Of a stretch of 64,000 nt of DNA, positions 1 through 12,392 are shown one piece after another (within the stretch, counting starts at the first letter, position 1; every line of letters starts with the position of its first letter). The translations under genes were made by a program, and so were the position numbers. This stretch comes from Pisaster brevispinus (lineage: Eukaryota > Echinodermata > Asteroidea > Forcipulatida > Asteriidae): positions 1,612,001 through 1,676,000 of the forward strand of contig JAMKCF010000009.1 of the NCBI GenBank assembly GCA_023634235.1, given 5' to 3'. A model generated the notes under the pieces. That model was given only the letters and a program-made list of their open reading frames with translations, ran no database searches and was not told where the DNA came from.

Positions 1-782
1 TCTAGCTGCCCTGGTTTGTCCGCTCTAGCTGCCCTGGTTTGTCCGCTCTAGCTGCCCTGGTTTGTCCGCTCTAGCTGCCCTGGTTTGTCCGCTCTAGCTG
101 CCCTGGTTTGTCCGCTAGCTGCCTGGTTGTCCGCTCTAGCTGCCCTGGTTTGTCCGCTCTAGCTGCCCTGGTTTGTCCGCTCTAGCTGCCCTGGTTTGTC
201 CGCTCTAGCTGCCCTGGTTTGTCCGCTCTAGCTGCCCTGGTTTGTCCGCTCTAGCTGCCCTGGTTTGTCCGCTCTAGCTGCCCTGGTTTGTCCGCTCTAG
301 CTGCCCTGGTTTGTCCGCTCTAGCTGCCCTGGTTTGTCCGCTCTAGCTGCCCTGGTTTGTCCGCTCTAGCTGCCCCTGGTTTGTCCGCTCTAGCTGCCCC
401 TGGTTTGTCCGCTCTAGCTGCCCTGGTTTGTCCGCTCTAGCTGCCCTGGTTTGTCCGCTCTAGCTGCCCTGTTTGTCCGCTCTAGCTGCCTGGTTTGTCC
501 GCTCTAGCTGCCCTGGTTTGTCCGCTCTAGCTGCCCTGGTTTGTCCGCTCTAGCTGCCCTGGTTTGTCCGCTCTAGCTGCCCTGGTTTGTCCGCTCTAGC
601 TGCCCTGGTTTGTCCCGCTCTAGCTGCCCTGGTTTGTCCGCTCTAGCTGCCTGGTTGTCCCTCTAGCTGCCCTGGTTTGTCCGCTCTAGCTGCCTGGTTT
701 GTCCGCTCTAGCTGCCCTGGTTGTCCGCTCTAGCTGCCCTGTTTGCCCTCTAGCTGCCCTGGTTGTCCGCTCTAGCTGCCCT
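1..782. repeat. 23-bp satellite array
   Basis: About 33 tandem copies of a 23-bp unit (TCTAGCTGCCCTGGTTTG plus TCCGC), mostly identical with a few one-base indels. The array starts before the window and ends at the 7-bp repeat. Indels become more frequent toward the junction (from about 620). Confidence 0.98.
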
Positions 783-2010
783 TTGCCCTTTGCCCTTTGC
801 CCTTGCCCTTTGCCCTTTGCCCTTTGCCCTTTGCCCTTTGCCCTTTGCCTTTGCCTTTGCCCTTTGCCCTTTGCCCTTTGCCCTTTGCCCTTTGCCCTTT
901 GCCCTTTGCCCTTTGCCCTTTGCCCTTTGCCCTTTGCCCTTTGCCTTTGCCCTTTGCCCTTTGCCCTTTGCCCTTTGCCCTTTGCCCTTTGCCCTTTGCC
1001 CTTTGCCCTTTGCCCTTTGCCCTTTGCCCTTTGCCCTTTGCCCTTTGCCCTTTGCCCTTTGCCTTTGCCCTTTGCCCTTTGCCCTTTGCCTTTGCCCTTT
1101 GCCCTTTGCCCTTTGCCCTTTGCCCTTTGCCCTTTGCCCTTTGCCCTTTGCCCTTTGCCCTTTGCCCTTTGCCCTTTGCCCTTTGCCCTTTGCCTTTGCC
1201 CTTTGCCCTTTGCCCTTTGCCCTTTGCCCTTTGCCCTTTGCCCTTTGCCCTTTGCCCTTTGCCCTTTGCCCTTTGCCCTTTGCCCTTTGCCCTTTGCCCT
1301 TTGCCCTTTGCCCTTTGCCCTTTGCCCTTTGCCCTTTGCCCTTTGCCCTTTGCCCTTTGCCCTTTGCCCTTTGCCCTTTGCCCTTTGCCCTTTGCCCTTT
1401 GCCCTTTGCCCTTTGCCCTTTGCCCTTTGCCCTTTGCCCTTTGCCCTTTGCCCTTTGCCCTTTGCCCTTTGCCCTTTGCCCTTTGCCCTTTGCCCTTTGC
1501 CCTTTGCCCTTTGCCCTTTGCCCTTTGCCCATTTGCCCTTTGCCCTTTGCCCTTTGCCCTTTGCCCTTTGCCCTTTGCCCTTTGCCCTTTGCCCTTTGCC
1601 CTTTGCCCTTTGCCCTTTGCCCTTTGCCCTTTGCCCTTTGCCCTTTGCCCTTTGCCCTTTGCCCTTTGCCCTTTGCCCTTTGCCCTTTGCCCTTTGCCCT
1701 TTGCCCTTTGCCCTTTGCCCTTTGCCCTTTGCCCTTTGCCCTTTGCCCTTTGCCCTTTGCCTTGCCCTTTGCCCTTTGCCCTTTGCCCTTTGCCCTTTGC
1801 CCTTTGCCCTTTGCCCTTTGCCCTTTGCCCTTTGCCCTTTGCCCTTTGCCCTTTGCCTTTGCCCTTTGCCCTTTGCCCTTTGCCCTTTGCCCTTTGCCCT
1901 TTGCCCTTTGCCCTTTGCCCTTTGCCCTTTGCCCTTTGCCCTTTGCCCTTTGCCCTTTGCCCTTCTTGCCCTTTGCCCTTTGCCCTTTGCCCTTTGCCCT
2001 TTGCCTTTGC
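780..2010. repeat. 7-bp satellite, block 1: CCCTTTG
   Basis: About 175 head-to-tail copies of CCCTTTG with scattered single-base deletions (CCTTTG) and rare substitutions. It directly abuts the 23-bp satellite. The unit contains no stop triplet, so several frames stay open over kilobases; this is not coding. Confidence 0.98.
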
Positions 2011-4485
2011 ACTTTGCACTTTGCCCTTTGCACTTTGCCCTTTGCACTTTGCACTTTGCACTTTGCACTTTGCACTTTGCACTTTGCACTTTGCACTTTG
2101 CACTTTGCACTTTGCACTTTGCACTTTGCACTTTGCACTTTGCACTTTGCACTTTGCACTTTGCACTTTGCACTTTGCACTTTGCACTTTGCACTTTGCA
2201 CTTTGCACTTTGCACTTTGCACTTTGCACTTTGCACTTTGCACTTTGCACTTTGCACTTTGCACTTTGCACTTTGCACTTTGCACTTTGCACTTTGCACT
2301 TTGCACTTTGCACTTTGCACTTTGCACTTTGCACTTTGCACTTTGCACTTTGCACTTTGCACTTTGCACTTTGCACTTTGCACTTTGCACTTTGCACTTT
2401 GCACTTTGCACTTTGCACTTTGCACTTTGCACTTTGCACTTTGCACTTTGCACTTTGCACTTTGCACTTTGCACTTTGCACTTTGCACTTTGCACTTTGC
2501 ACTTTGCACTTTGCACTTTGCACTTTGCACTTTGCACTTTGCACTTTGCACTTTGCACTTTGCACTTTGCACTTTGCACTTTGCACTTTGCACTTTGCAC
2601 TTTGCACTTTGCACTTTGCACTTTGCACTTTGCACTTTGCACTTTGCACTTTGCACTTTGCACTTTGCACTTTGCACTTTGCACTTTGCACTTTGCACTT
2701 TGCACTTTGCACTTTGCACTTTGCACTTTGCACTTTGCACTTTGCACTTTGCACTTTGCACTTGCCTTTGCACTTTGCACTTTGCACTTTGCACTTTGCA
2801 CTTTGCACTTTGCACTTTGCACTTTGCACTTTGCACTTTGCACTTTGCACTTTGCACTTTGCACTTTGCACTTTGCACTTTGCACTTTGCACTTTGCACT
2901 TTGCACTTTGCACTTTGCACTTTGCACTTTGCACTTGCACTTTGCACTTTGCACTTTGCACTTTGCACTTTGCACTTTGCACTTTGCACTTTGCACTTTG
3001 CACTTTGCACTTTGCACTTTGCACTTTGCACTTTGCACTTTGCACTTTGCACTTTGCACTTTGCACTTTGCACTTTGCACTTTGCACTTTGCACTTTGCA
3101 CTTTGCACTTTGCACTTTGCACTTTGCACTTTGCACTTTGCACTTTGCACTTTGCACTTTGCACTTTGCACTTTGCACTTTGCACTTTGCACTTTGCACT
3201 TTGCACTTTGCACTTTGCACTTTGCACTTTGCACTTTGCACTTTGCACTTTGCACTTTGCACTTTGCACTTTGCACTTTGCACTTTGCACTTTGCACTTT
3301 GCACTTTGCACTTTGCACTTTGGCACTTTGCACTTTGCACTTTGCACTTTGCACTTTGCACTTTGCACTTTGCACTTTGCACTTTGCACTTTGCACTTTG
3401 CACTTTGCACTTTGCACTTTGCACTTTGCACTTTGCACTTTGCACTTTGCACTTTGCACTTTGCACTTTGCACTTTGCACTTTGCACTTTGCACTTTGCA
3501 CTTTGCACTTTGCACTTTGCACTTTGCACTTTGCACTTTGCACTTTGCACTTTGCACTTTGCACTTTGCACTTTGCACTTTGCACTTTGCACTTTGCACT
3601 TTGCACTTTGCACTTTGCACTTTGCACTTTGCACTTTGCACTTTGCACTTTGCACTTTGCACTTTGCACTTTGCACTTTGCACTTTGCACTTTGCACTTT
3701 GCACTTTGCACTTTGCACTTTGCACTTTGCACTTTGCACTTTGCACTTTGCACTTTGCACTTTGCACTTTGCACTTTGCACTTTGCACTTTGCACTTTGC
3801 ACTTGCACTTTGCACTTTGCACTTTGCACTTTGCACTTTGCACTTTGCACTTTGCACTTTGCACTTTGCACTTTGCACTTTGCACTTTGCACTTTGCACT
3901 TTGCACTTTGCACTTTGCACTTTGCACTTTGCACTTTGCACTTTGCACTTTGCACTTTGCACTTTGCACTTTGCACTTTGCACTTTGCACTTTGCACTTT
4001 GCACTTTGCACTTTGCACTTTGCACTTTGCACTTTGCACTTTGCACTTTGCACTTTGCACTTTGCACTTTGCACTTTGCACTTTGCACTTTGCACTTTGC
4101 ACTTTGCACTTTGCACTTTGCACTTTGCACTTTGCACTTTGCACTTTGCACTTTGCACTTTGCACTTTGCACTTTGCACTTTGCACTTTGCACTTTGCAC
4201 TTTGCACTTTGCACTTTGCACTTTGCACTTTGCACTTTGCACTTTGCACTTTGCACTTTGCACTTTGCACTTTGCACTTTGCACTTTGCACTTTGCACTT
4301 TGCACTTTGCACTTTGCACTTTGCACTTTGCACTTTGCACTTGCACTTTGCACTTTGCACTTTGCACTTTGCACTTTGCACTTTGCACTTTGCACTTTGC
4401 ACTTTGCACTTTGCACTTTGCACTTGCACTTGCACTTTGCACTTTGCACTTTGCACTTTGCACTTTGCACTTTGCACTTTGCACT
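2010..4485. repeat. 7-bp satellite, block 2: CACTTTG
   Basis: About 350 copies of CACTTTG, differing from block 1 by one base. Between about 2,005 and 2,045 the two units alternate, marking the transition. The block is very homogeneous, with only a handful of indels. Confidence 0.98.
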
Positions 4486-5098
4486 TCGCACTTTGCACTT
4501 CGCACTTCGCACTTCGCACTTCGCACTTCGCACTTCGCACTTCGCACTTCGCACTTCGCACTTCGCACTTCGCACTTCGCACTTCGCACTTCGCACTTCG
4601 CACTTCGCACTTCGCACTTCGCACTTCGCACTTCGCACTTCGCACTTCGCACTTCGCACTTCGCACTTCGCACTTCGCACTTCGCACTTCGCACTTCGCA
4701 CTTCGCACTTCGCACTTCGCACTTCGCACTTCGCACTTCGCACTTTCGCACTTCGCACTTCGCACTTCGCACTTCGCACTTCGCACTTCGCACTTCGCAC
4801 TTCGCACTTCGCACTTCGCACTTCGCACTTCGCACTTCGCACTTCGCACTTCGCACTTCCACTTCGCACTTCGCACTTCGCACTTCGCACTTCGCACTTC
4901 GCACTTCGCACTTCGCACTTCGCACTTCCGCACTTCGCACTTCGCACTTCGCACTTCGCACTTCGCACTTCGCACTTCGCACTTCGCACTTCGCACTTCG
5001 CACTTCGCACTTCGCACTTCGCACTTCGCACTTCGCACTTCGCACTTCGCACTTCGCACTTCGCACTTCGCACTTCGCACTTCGCACTTCGCACTTCG
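4485..5098. repeat. 7-bp satellite, block 3: CACTTCG
   Basis: About 87 copies of CACTTCG, one substitution away from block 2 and creating a CpG in every unit. A short alternation (CACTTCG, CACTTTG, CACTTCG) marks the border near 4,485-4,500. It ends abruptly at 5,098 against AT-rich sequence. Confidence 0.98.
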
Positions 5099-5870
5099 GT
5101 AAATAAAAATTGATTGATTAACAAAATTGATTGATTGAGCAAACAATTGAATTGAATGAACAGCAAAGAAATAAATGAACATTTGAACAATTGAAAAATG
5201 AAACAATAGAACAATTGAAAAATGAAACAATAGAAAAATTAAACGATAAATGGACATTTGGTTAATTGAGCGAACAATGGATCGATTGAAGGTCCTTCGT
5301 CCTCTGATTGATAAAAATAAATATAATTGATTGATTAATAAAATTGAATGATTGAGCAAACAATTGAATGAACGACAAAGAAATTAATGTTTGAATGAAC
5401 AAAAGAACAATTGAACAATGCAACAATAGAACAATAAACAATAAGACAACAGAACAATAGGATAATAGGACAAAAGGACAATAGGACAAAAGGACAATAG
5501 GGCCAAAAGGAGAGTATGACATTAGGACAACGGGACAAAAGAACCATAGGACATCAGGATAATAGGACAATGAGCAATCGGACAATGAACTATCGGACAA
5601 TAAACAATCGATGAACAAACAATTGATTGATTGAGCATACAAAAGATTGATTTAATGAACAATTGGTTAATTGATTGAACAATTGAATGAACATACAATT
5701 GAACGATTGAACGAATAATTGAATGAACAATGAAACTATTGAATGAATAACAATTGAACGAAAGATTGAACAAACAACAATTGAACAAATGAAAGAATAA
5801 TGGAATGATTTAAGGCACAATTACACAATTGAACTAATGATGAAAGACCAAGGATTGAATGATTTGCAGT
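5099..5870. repeat. AT-rich degenerate minisatellite (TTGATTGATTGAG / CAATTGAATGAAC)
   Basis: Simple motifs built on ATTGA, ACAATTGAA and AGGACAATAGGAC. The phrase TTGAGCAAACAATTGAA...AAAGAAAT recurs at 5,135 and 5,351, giving a roughly 215-bp higher-order period. Open frames on the minus strand here are low-complexity artefacts. Confidence 0.85.
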
Positions 5871-6344
5871 TTTACAATACAAACTCTACAAGAGTTTCTT
5901 GTTTTTCACATGATCGACACAATATAATATGTATTTATTTCAAACTATAAGCCATACATGTATAACTTTCAACAACCTGGCTAAAGAAATTGAAAATTTA
6001 AACTTACTTTACTTGCAATATATACCTCAAATATTATCAATAGCAATAAAAAGATAATACTAAGATAAACAGACATCTATGAAAGTGGCAAGTGCATACA
6101 TCAGTTTGATGACATTAGTCAAGAACAGGGTGGACCACGGGAAGGTTGTCATCACCCACCCCATAACAGATACTTGTAAACAATTTTACTGCTCTAATAA
6201 ATATATTAATGACAGCATGCCACTGAAGACAACACAATTTACCAAACATAATTAAATTATTATTCAAATGAAGTAAAAATGAAATGTAACTTAGTAATAA
6301 CAAGCACCCCCAACACACTGCCTACAAGCTTGTAGTCTTTATAT

Positions 6345-6590
6345 TTGTAATGAGTGTACTTCATTACAAATAACATTTAATTGGTTCATACTTTGTAATG
6401 AACGTAACATGTTTCATGCCTGTAATGAGGTACTTCATATACACGCATAAAACTTTTACATACTTGCAATGAGGTACTTCATTGCAAGCATGATATAATT
6501 GCATGATTGTAATGAAGTACCTCATTACAAACATGCAATCTTTCAATTGAATACATGTACTTGTAAGGAAAGTACCTCATTACAAGTATG
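6345..6590. repeat. Cluster of five TGTAATGAAGTACCTCATTACA-type palindromes
   Basis: Near-perfect inverted repeats of 22-26 bp at about 6,347, 6,396 (split), 6,463, 6,508 and 6,561, spaced 45-55 bp apart. Each has the arms GTAATGA and TCATTAC around GTAC. The palindrome itself is the repeated unit. Confidence 0.8.
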
Positions 6591-7474
6591 TACATGTATT
6601 CGGTCAAAATACTTGTCACAAGTATTAAGTTGACAGTTTTTACACAAACTGCAAAAATACAAACAACTGATTGGACAAAGAACTTTACATTTTCATCCTT
6701 AGAAAAATTGTTCATTGTACACATGCTCTGGACAACCAAATAATTGGTCTCGTTAATGTCATTCTTAAACAGTTTTCTGATCAAATAAGAGTAACTGCAA
6801 ACTAAACACTTCAAGTGTTCATAAATGTCTAATCCAATGCAGATTTCCGATCGAAATGTTCAGATCGTCTTGAAACTAAAATGTTGGCTTTTCTGCTTTT
6901 GTCCGAAAATATCTTGGTGATGTTCTCACTCAGGTTGCACTGTACATTTTGGTGTCAAATCTTGATGTTACCACTGATGACTTGCAGTCAATTGCCTGAT
7001 TATCTGATTGGCGACGATGACTGGTATTCATTATGCACTTGGTTTGATGAGTGACATTGCTGTCATGAAGACCTTCCTTTCATGAAGACCTTCACTGATA
7101 AGGTTGAGGGTTATCATCATGACGAAAAATGCTGGTGAAGCAACAGTTACATCAGTACCGAGTAACATCTTACCTTGACTACTTCAAGTTATGACTGTAT
7201 TCATCCAAAGATCTACATCTTATCACTGAACACCTCAGCTGTGTGACAAAGAAACAACAAAATATAGGCTGTAGTTTCAAGTAAACAATTCTCAACCAAG
7301 CTACAAATCACAAGACATCTCTTTTCGTTAAAGTAATCATATTTGTGAATTGACAGGTCAAAATTGAACTTCATCCAATAACAACATTATTAAAACAAAT
7401 GTTACCTTTGTTTCTTGACTTAATTATTTAATTTCAAAACTCTACCCAATCATCAAACTGTATCCATCTAAATT

Positions 7475-7918
7475 ATGCCCAAAGGTCAAAAGCTATCAAT
7501 TTACAGAGCCACATTCACTTCTGTCTTCAAGTTTAGGTTAACAGTTCACAAATTTTATTTACATACCATTGTATCAAAGAACACACCATTACCCCAAGAC
7601 ATCTGTTCCTTCATTCATGAGGCTGCTGAAGCAGAGACACAACAGCTACCTGTAACAATAATGGTCAAGCATGCAGATTTCATTGACAACTTAACAATCA
7701 AACCATCACCTATTTATTCTATAATCTTAAGTCTAAATTTAACCATGTCCAAAACCTTTCTTCAACTTTGGAAGATATCTTACCTAGAACTTCCACTCTT
7801 CTTCTTCATGGTGAATAGATGCAAGTACAAAGACATCATTCTCCTGACCCTCATGACAAGACTCCATCCGTATCTTCATGGTCCATGTAGACAGCAGTGT
7901 GAATTACATCACAGATGA
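7475..7918 (+). CDS. Unrecognised open frame, 147 codons, probably not a gene
   Basis: ATG to TGA open frame of 147 codons with no recognisable domain. Its 3' part overlaps the first copy of the local repeat motif, which reads exon-like on the other strand. Listed only because no overlapping gene explains it; chance is the likeliest explanation. Confidence 0.1.
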   Translation: MPKGQKLSIYRATFTSVFKFRLTVHKFYLHTIVSKNTPLPQDICSFIHEAAEAETQQLPVTIMVKHADFIDNLTIKPSPIYSIILSLNLTMSKTFLQLWKISYLELPLFFFMVNRCKYKDIILLTLMTRLHPYLHGPCRQQCELHHR

Positions 7919-9939
7919 TAACCTGTTATACCAATATAAAGAAAAATTATCTTTTATAATTTCTGAATGCTTAGTTGAAATCTCAAGTAAAATTTTCCAC
8001 AGCTAACAACTTCCCAAAGAGGCACTTTGATGAACTGATTGAATTTGTTGAACTTCATTAAGATTAAGTTAAATCTGTAAAAATGTTGGTAGTCTTCATG
8101 AAGAAACAGTACTACAGAAAAACATTGGTGAAGCCAAGGGGGCTTGGAATCTTGGCATGACAACTGCAAATTATTTGAGTTTAAAGATTTTTAAGCAACC
8201 CAGAGACAACAAGGAAATTTGACAGGTACAGATTTGACATGCAGTATAATTCTAACCAAAGTTTGATCCTTGAAACTATTAACGATCTAAAAGCTCAACA
8301 AGAAGCAACATCAAAATGTTAGCAGACCTCAAATACTGAGAAACCAAAGCAAACACCGTTAAGTAATCAAAATCTACTCACACCTTGAAACACCTACACT
8401 AGTGTTTTTATGGTCCATGTAGGAAACAGAGCGCTGTGTTAGTGTGGTTCATCATGCAAACCTGTAATAAAAACAAAGTTAGAATAAGATAAAAAAATTT
8501 CCATTGCCACCAACTTCTTGACAACAAGACATTATATGTCCCACTGTTTGGATAACACTATCATTAGTACATGAAATCTGCTTACTGAAATCCTACCTTA
8601 GTGAGAGTGAGTGGTCAATTATCAAGACATTATAATCTAATTGCTTTTCGTCACCCAGCAGTAAAAGGGTGCTTGTAATGGCAGACGCTGTTGATGTACA
8701 CGTATTGTGCAGCATTCGTGTTTTTGTCTAATTACTTCACCAAACAAAAGCGTAAGCACTAAAAAAAGAAGTGGTTTAGCGTAATATGATAGGATTCTAC
8801 ATGTACATGTGCTCCTGAAACTGTCGGGAGTATCCAAAGAATTTTAAAGGGATAAACCATTAATTGGTAATGAGTAGATGTAAATACGGAGACATCATTC
8901 GCCTTACACAGTGACACACCTTAATGCATGTCTTCATAGTTCATGTTGGCCGACACATGAATAAAAATCACCATCAACAAGGGGGTATTGACCAAGAATA
9001 ACACTTTTTGTGTTTCTGCGCTTTTAGGTGTTTCTAAATTATCAAATCAAGCTGAGCTAAAAGAAATCTTACCTCAGAAATTACTTTCCTCAACTTGGAA
9101 GTGCATAGATGTCACTCTCTTCACAGCAAGCCAAATCTATGTCGATGTTTCAATGGTCCATGTTTACTGATAATACATCCAAGCAATTCACCACAAAATG
9201 CGAATTAGGAAGAACTGGAAGAACAAGTTAAGGAAAATCAAGATACTGACTTCACAACATTTGTGGATGGATATTACTACAAAGGCTCACTACTCAAGGC
9301 ACTTTGCCCTAACTTTTGAATAAATCAAATTGCAACACTTTATTTTGAAACTGCCATCATCAGCGAGGAAGGACGATTATTGTTTCAAAACTTCACTAAG
9401 AATGGCTTCAGTGTGACAGTGTACAGAATTGTCGAGTTGCAAATGAGGGTTAAGATCTTCAAGTTTTGCAAGAGATCTTGCCTCTTACCTGGTAAATGCT
9501 GGTGACCAGTAATTGCAAGTGCTCTTCATGTCCTGAAATCTTCACCTTCATGGTTTGTGGCAACAAAAGAATACTGCATCCCAGCAATTCATTGATTCAC
9601 TCCATACCCAGTCTTCACACAAGCATCTGGTTTGTCCCGACAGCAAAGTACTGCATAACTGCAAATATTCATTAATTGATGAACAACTTCATATGAAAAA
9701 TCCTGTATTATATACAAAACATGGTTTTTAAAATTTAATTTCAACTTGCCAGCAACACCAAAGTCTTTCAGGTTATTTTACTTAACATTGGACCAATGTT
9801 AACGTCAATAAATATTTTATGAAGACTGGTTTGGGTTTGACAGCTCATTCAGAAAAGGCCAATCGCGAATGAAGGTAAACTTTTTTGAGGTTCAACTCCA
9901 GCAAAGAAAACTCACCTTCAAATTCTATAAGTCTTTGAA

Positions 9940-10090
9940 TATCAGTCTCCTCATGCCATGATGTCAGTCTCCTCATGCCATGACGTCATCCTCCTCAGGC
10001 CATGACGTCAGTCTCCTCATGCCATGATGTCAGTCTCCTCATGCCATGACGTCCGTCTCCTCATACCACAATGTCAGCCTCCTCATTCCA
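9940..10090. repeat. 22-bp minisatellite, array 1
   Basis: About six copies of GTCAGTCTCCTCATGCCATG plus AT/AC, with a few substitutions. Related arrays lie at 10,345 and 12,245. Confidence 0.9.
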
Positions 10091-10344
10091 AAATCCTCCT
10101 CAAAGCAAAATGCATCAGAAGACAATAGTCTCAACCACCTGCAAATAAGAATTGATAACTGCTTGATTAACATGATGTAGAAATGTTTGAATGTTTCTCT
10201 GATTTTCATATATTTGGTCCATGTTGACAAGGAAACACTATTTCAAAGCAATTATCACAATGACCCGAAAGACGGTAGAGGTTTTCATGACATAATTGAA
10301 AACAAAATCCTATCATCAACATCCAACAAATAATAATCACCTGC

Positions 10345-10458
10345 CACGACGTCAGTCTCTTCATGCCATGATGTCAGTCTTCTCGTGCCACGACTTCAGT
10401 CTCCTCAGGCCATGAAGTCAGTCTCCTCATGCCATGACGTCTTCTCATGCCATGTTAC
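10345..10458. repeat. 22-bp minisatellite, array 2
   Basis: About five more divergent copies of the same TCAGTCTCCTCATGCCATGA unit, directly before the duplicated block at 10,469-10,860. Confidence 0.88.
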
Positions 10459-10468
10459 TCCTGTCACG

Positions 10469-10860
10469 ATGACCTGAAAGACAGTTAAGTTGTTATAACG
10501 CCCATAAAAATCCCAAACAATTATCAAAAAAATATCATCATCTTTAAAACAATGCTTTGAATGGAGTCTTCCAATGGGCACAACACTCCTCATAAGGTTA
10601 ACCATACTACAGAAAACACAAGTGGAACAGTATGCATGGAAGGATGGTACTTTGCAAGAGAAAACACAAGCAAAATCTACCTGCAGAAGGAGAGAGCGAA
10701 TTTGGACACAGTGACTGGCCAATCCCAGCAACTCAGTCAGATGGTTTAGTACATGTAGGTACCACAGTCAGTCATCAAACCAACAGCCAAACTGAATAGC
10801 AAAAAAATATAACTAACAGGAAGATTCTGAATTAAATATTGAATTTGGAGGGTTGAATTT
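10469..10860. repeat. Local duplication, copy A
   Basis: GATGACCTGAAAGACAGTTA through TTTGGAGGGTTG, including AAGGATGGTACTTTGCAAGA. It matches 12,393-12,772 closely over its whole length, apart from scattered substitutions and small indels. Confidence 0.9.
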
Positions 10861-11189
10861 ATTATCATTCTTTTGATCTAGTTATTTAATGTCAACTTTG
10901 CATGTGGAAACAACAAATATCATATCAAGTCTTCATAGTTCCCAATTAATACTAACTGATCTGCATCCAAAATGCGAATCAGAGTAAAACTTGTATGACA
11001 GATTGACATATTGCGACAATTCAACATTTGCTGATTTAAAAAATGTTCAACAGGTTTTTCAAGAACTGCCTGGGTTGTATAGCATAAAGAATGTTTCTGA
11101 TGTAACAAGTAGAATAAGTATGCATCAATTTTACATCTACAGAAGAGATCTTAACTTGGCGATGAGCTGTAAACAATAAGATTCTGATC

Positions 11190-11305
11190 GTACCATGACA
11201 CACTTCCATTGATGCTGTTGTGGTCCACTGCATGAGAGTGAATCTTCATGGTTGCCATCAGTCCCAACATTCTGTACCAAAGTATTCCTCATGATGTCAC
11301 CTGGA
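11190..11305 (-). other. Exon-like block in the duplicated region (copy A)
   Basis: On the minus strand, ATTTCCAG precedes an open stretch reading GDIMRNTLVQNVGTDGNHED..., which ends CATG|GTACGAT. The paralogous block at 13,080-13,207 is also open (DDTRRNSLVQIVEIDDN...), with TTTCCAG upstream and CAAG|GTATGAT at its end. No family recognised; it may be a decayed gene fragment or non-coding RNA exon. Confidence 0.3.
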
Positions 11306-12244
11306 AATAAATCAACACCGTACTTTGACTTCAAAGTTTACTTGGATCTGCACTATTTCAAAAATTTCTTTCAGGTAATCCAATGCTACTAGATGATAAA
11401 GTCAAACTTTAAATGATAAATTTGACAACAATTAGAAAATTACTATAAAACTTGGAATGCCCATTTTTTCCAAATATATGTGAGCCAATTAAATATTTTG
11501 GGCTAATGATTTCCATGTGCATTTGTGTATGGCCATCAAAACATTCTTGATGAAGTATCAGATGGATATCAAATTCTACTACAAGAACACAACATTTTAC
11601 ATGTGTTTCTTAAATTTCATGGTTATGAAGACATCCTAGCAAATATTACTTTCAAATTTCAAAGTTCAATGTGAGAGAAAAAAAATGTCATTCAGACACA
11701 ACACACCTCCACAGATGTTCTTCATGTTGACACCAGCAAAATGCATCTGAAGACAATCGTCACAACCACCTGCAAATAAGAATTGACAACTGCTTGATTG
11801 ACAAAACATGATACAAACATTTGTAATGTTTCTCTGATTTTCATATTTTTGGTCCATGTTGACAACGAAACACTACTTCAAAGCCATTGTCATAATAACC
11901 TGAAAGACGGTGAAGTTGTTATGACATCAGTAAAAAAAAATTTTTATCAACATCCTGCCAATAATAATTGCTTGATGAACAACTTGAAGTGATACATAAA
12001 CTTTAAATGAATTCTCTTTTTTCAAAACTTGATTGTCTTACAGTCTATTTTATCTAAAATTGGGCAATTGTTGACATCTTAAACATTTTTATGAAGAAAA
12101 GCGGGTCTTGGTACAATAGCTCATGCATGAAACTTCACATCAAAAATGAACCTGAACCTCTTCCAGGTTATGTTAAACACCATAAAATAAATCTCACCTT
12201 CAAGTTGCATTAGTGCAACTGATGATATGTAGATGTAAGTACTT

Positions 12245-12382
12245 GGATGTCAGTCTCCTCATGCCATGATGTCAGTCTCCTCATGCCGTGACATCAGTCT
12301 CCTCATGCCATGACGTCAGTCTCCTCATGCCATGGCGTCAGTCTCCTCATGCCGTGACATCAGTCTCCTCATGCCATGTCAC
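12245..12382. repeat. 22-bp minisatellite, array 3
   Basis: About six copies of the same unit, in the same relative position before the second duplicated block (12,393-12,772). The array was therefore probably duplicated together with its flank. Confidence 0.9.
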
Positions 12383-12392
12383 TCCGTTCATG

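Noticed and set aside
780..2010. Telomeric repeat
   Set aside because: CCCTTTG is not the animal telomere unit (CCCTAA), and the array continues into derived units and ordinary DNA on the right.
686..5359. Very long open frames (1,400-1,550 codons) on both strands
   Set aside because: They are the 7-bp satellite read through; the unit lacks stop triplets in every phase. There is no complexity, domain or plausible start.
5262..5820. Minus-strand frames of 70-126 codons
   Set aside because: Low-complexity products of the AT-rich minisatellite (Ile/Cys/Ser/Leu repeats).
1..5870. CRISPR array
   Set aside because: Repeats are contiguous without unique spacers, and the DNA is clearly eukaryotic.
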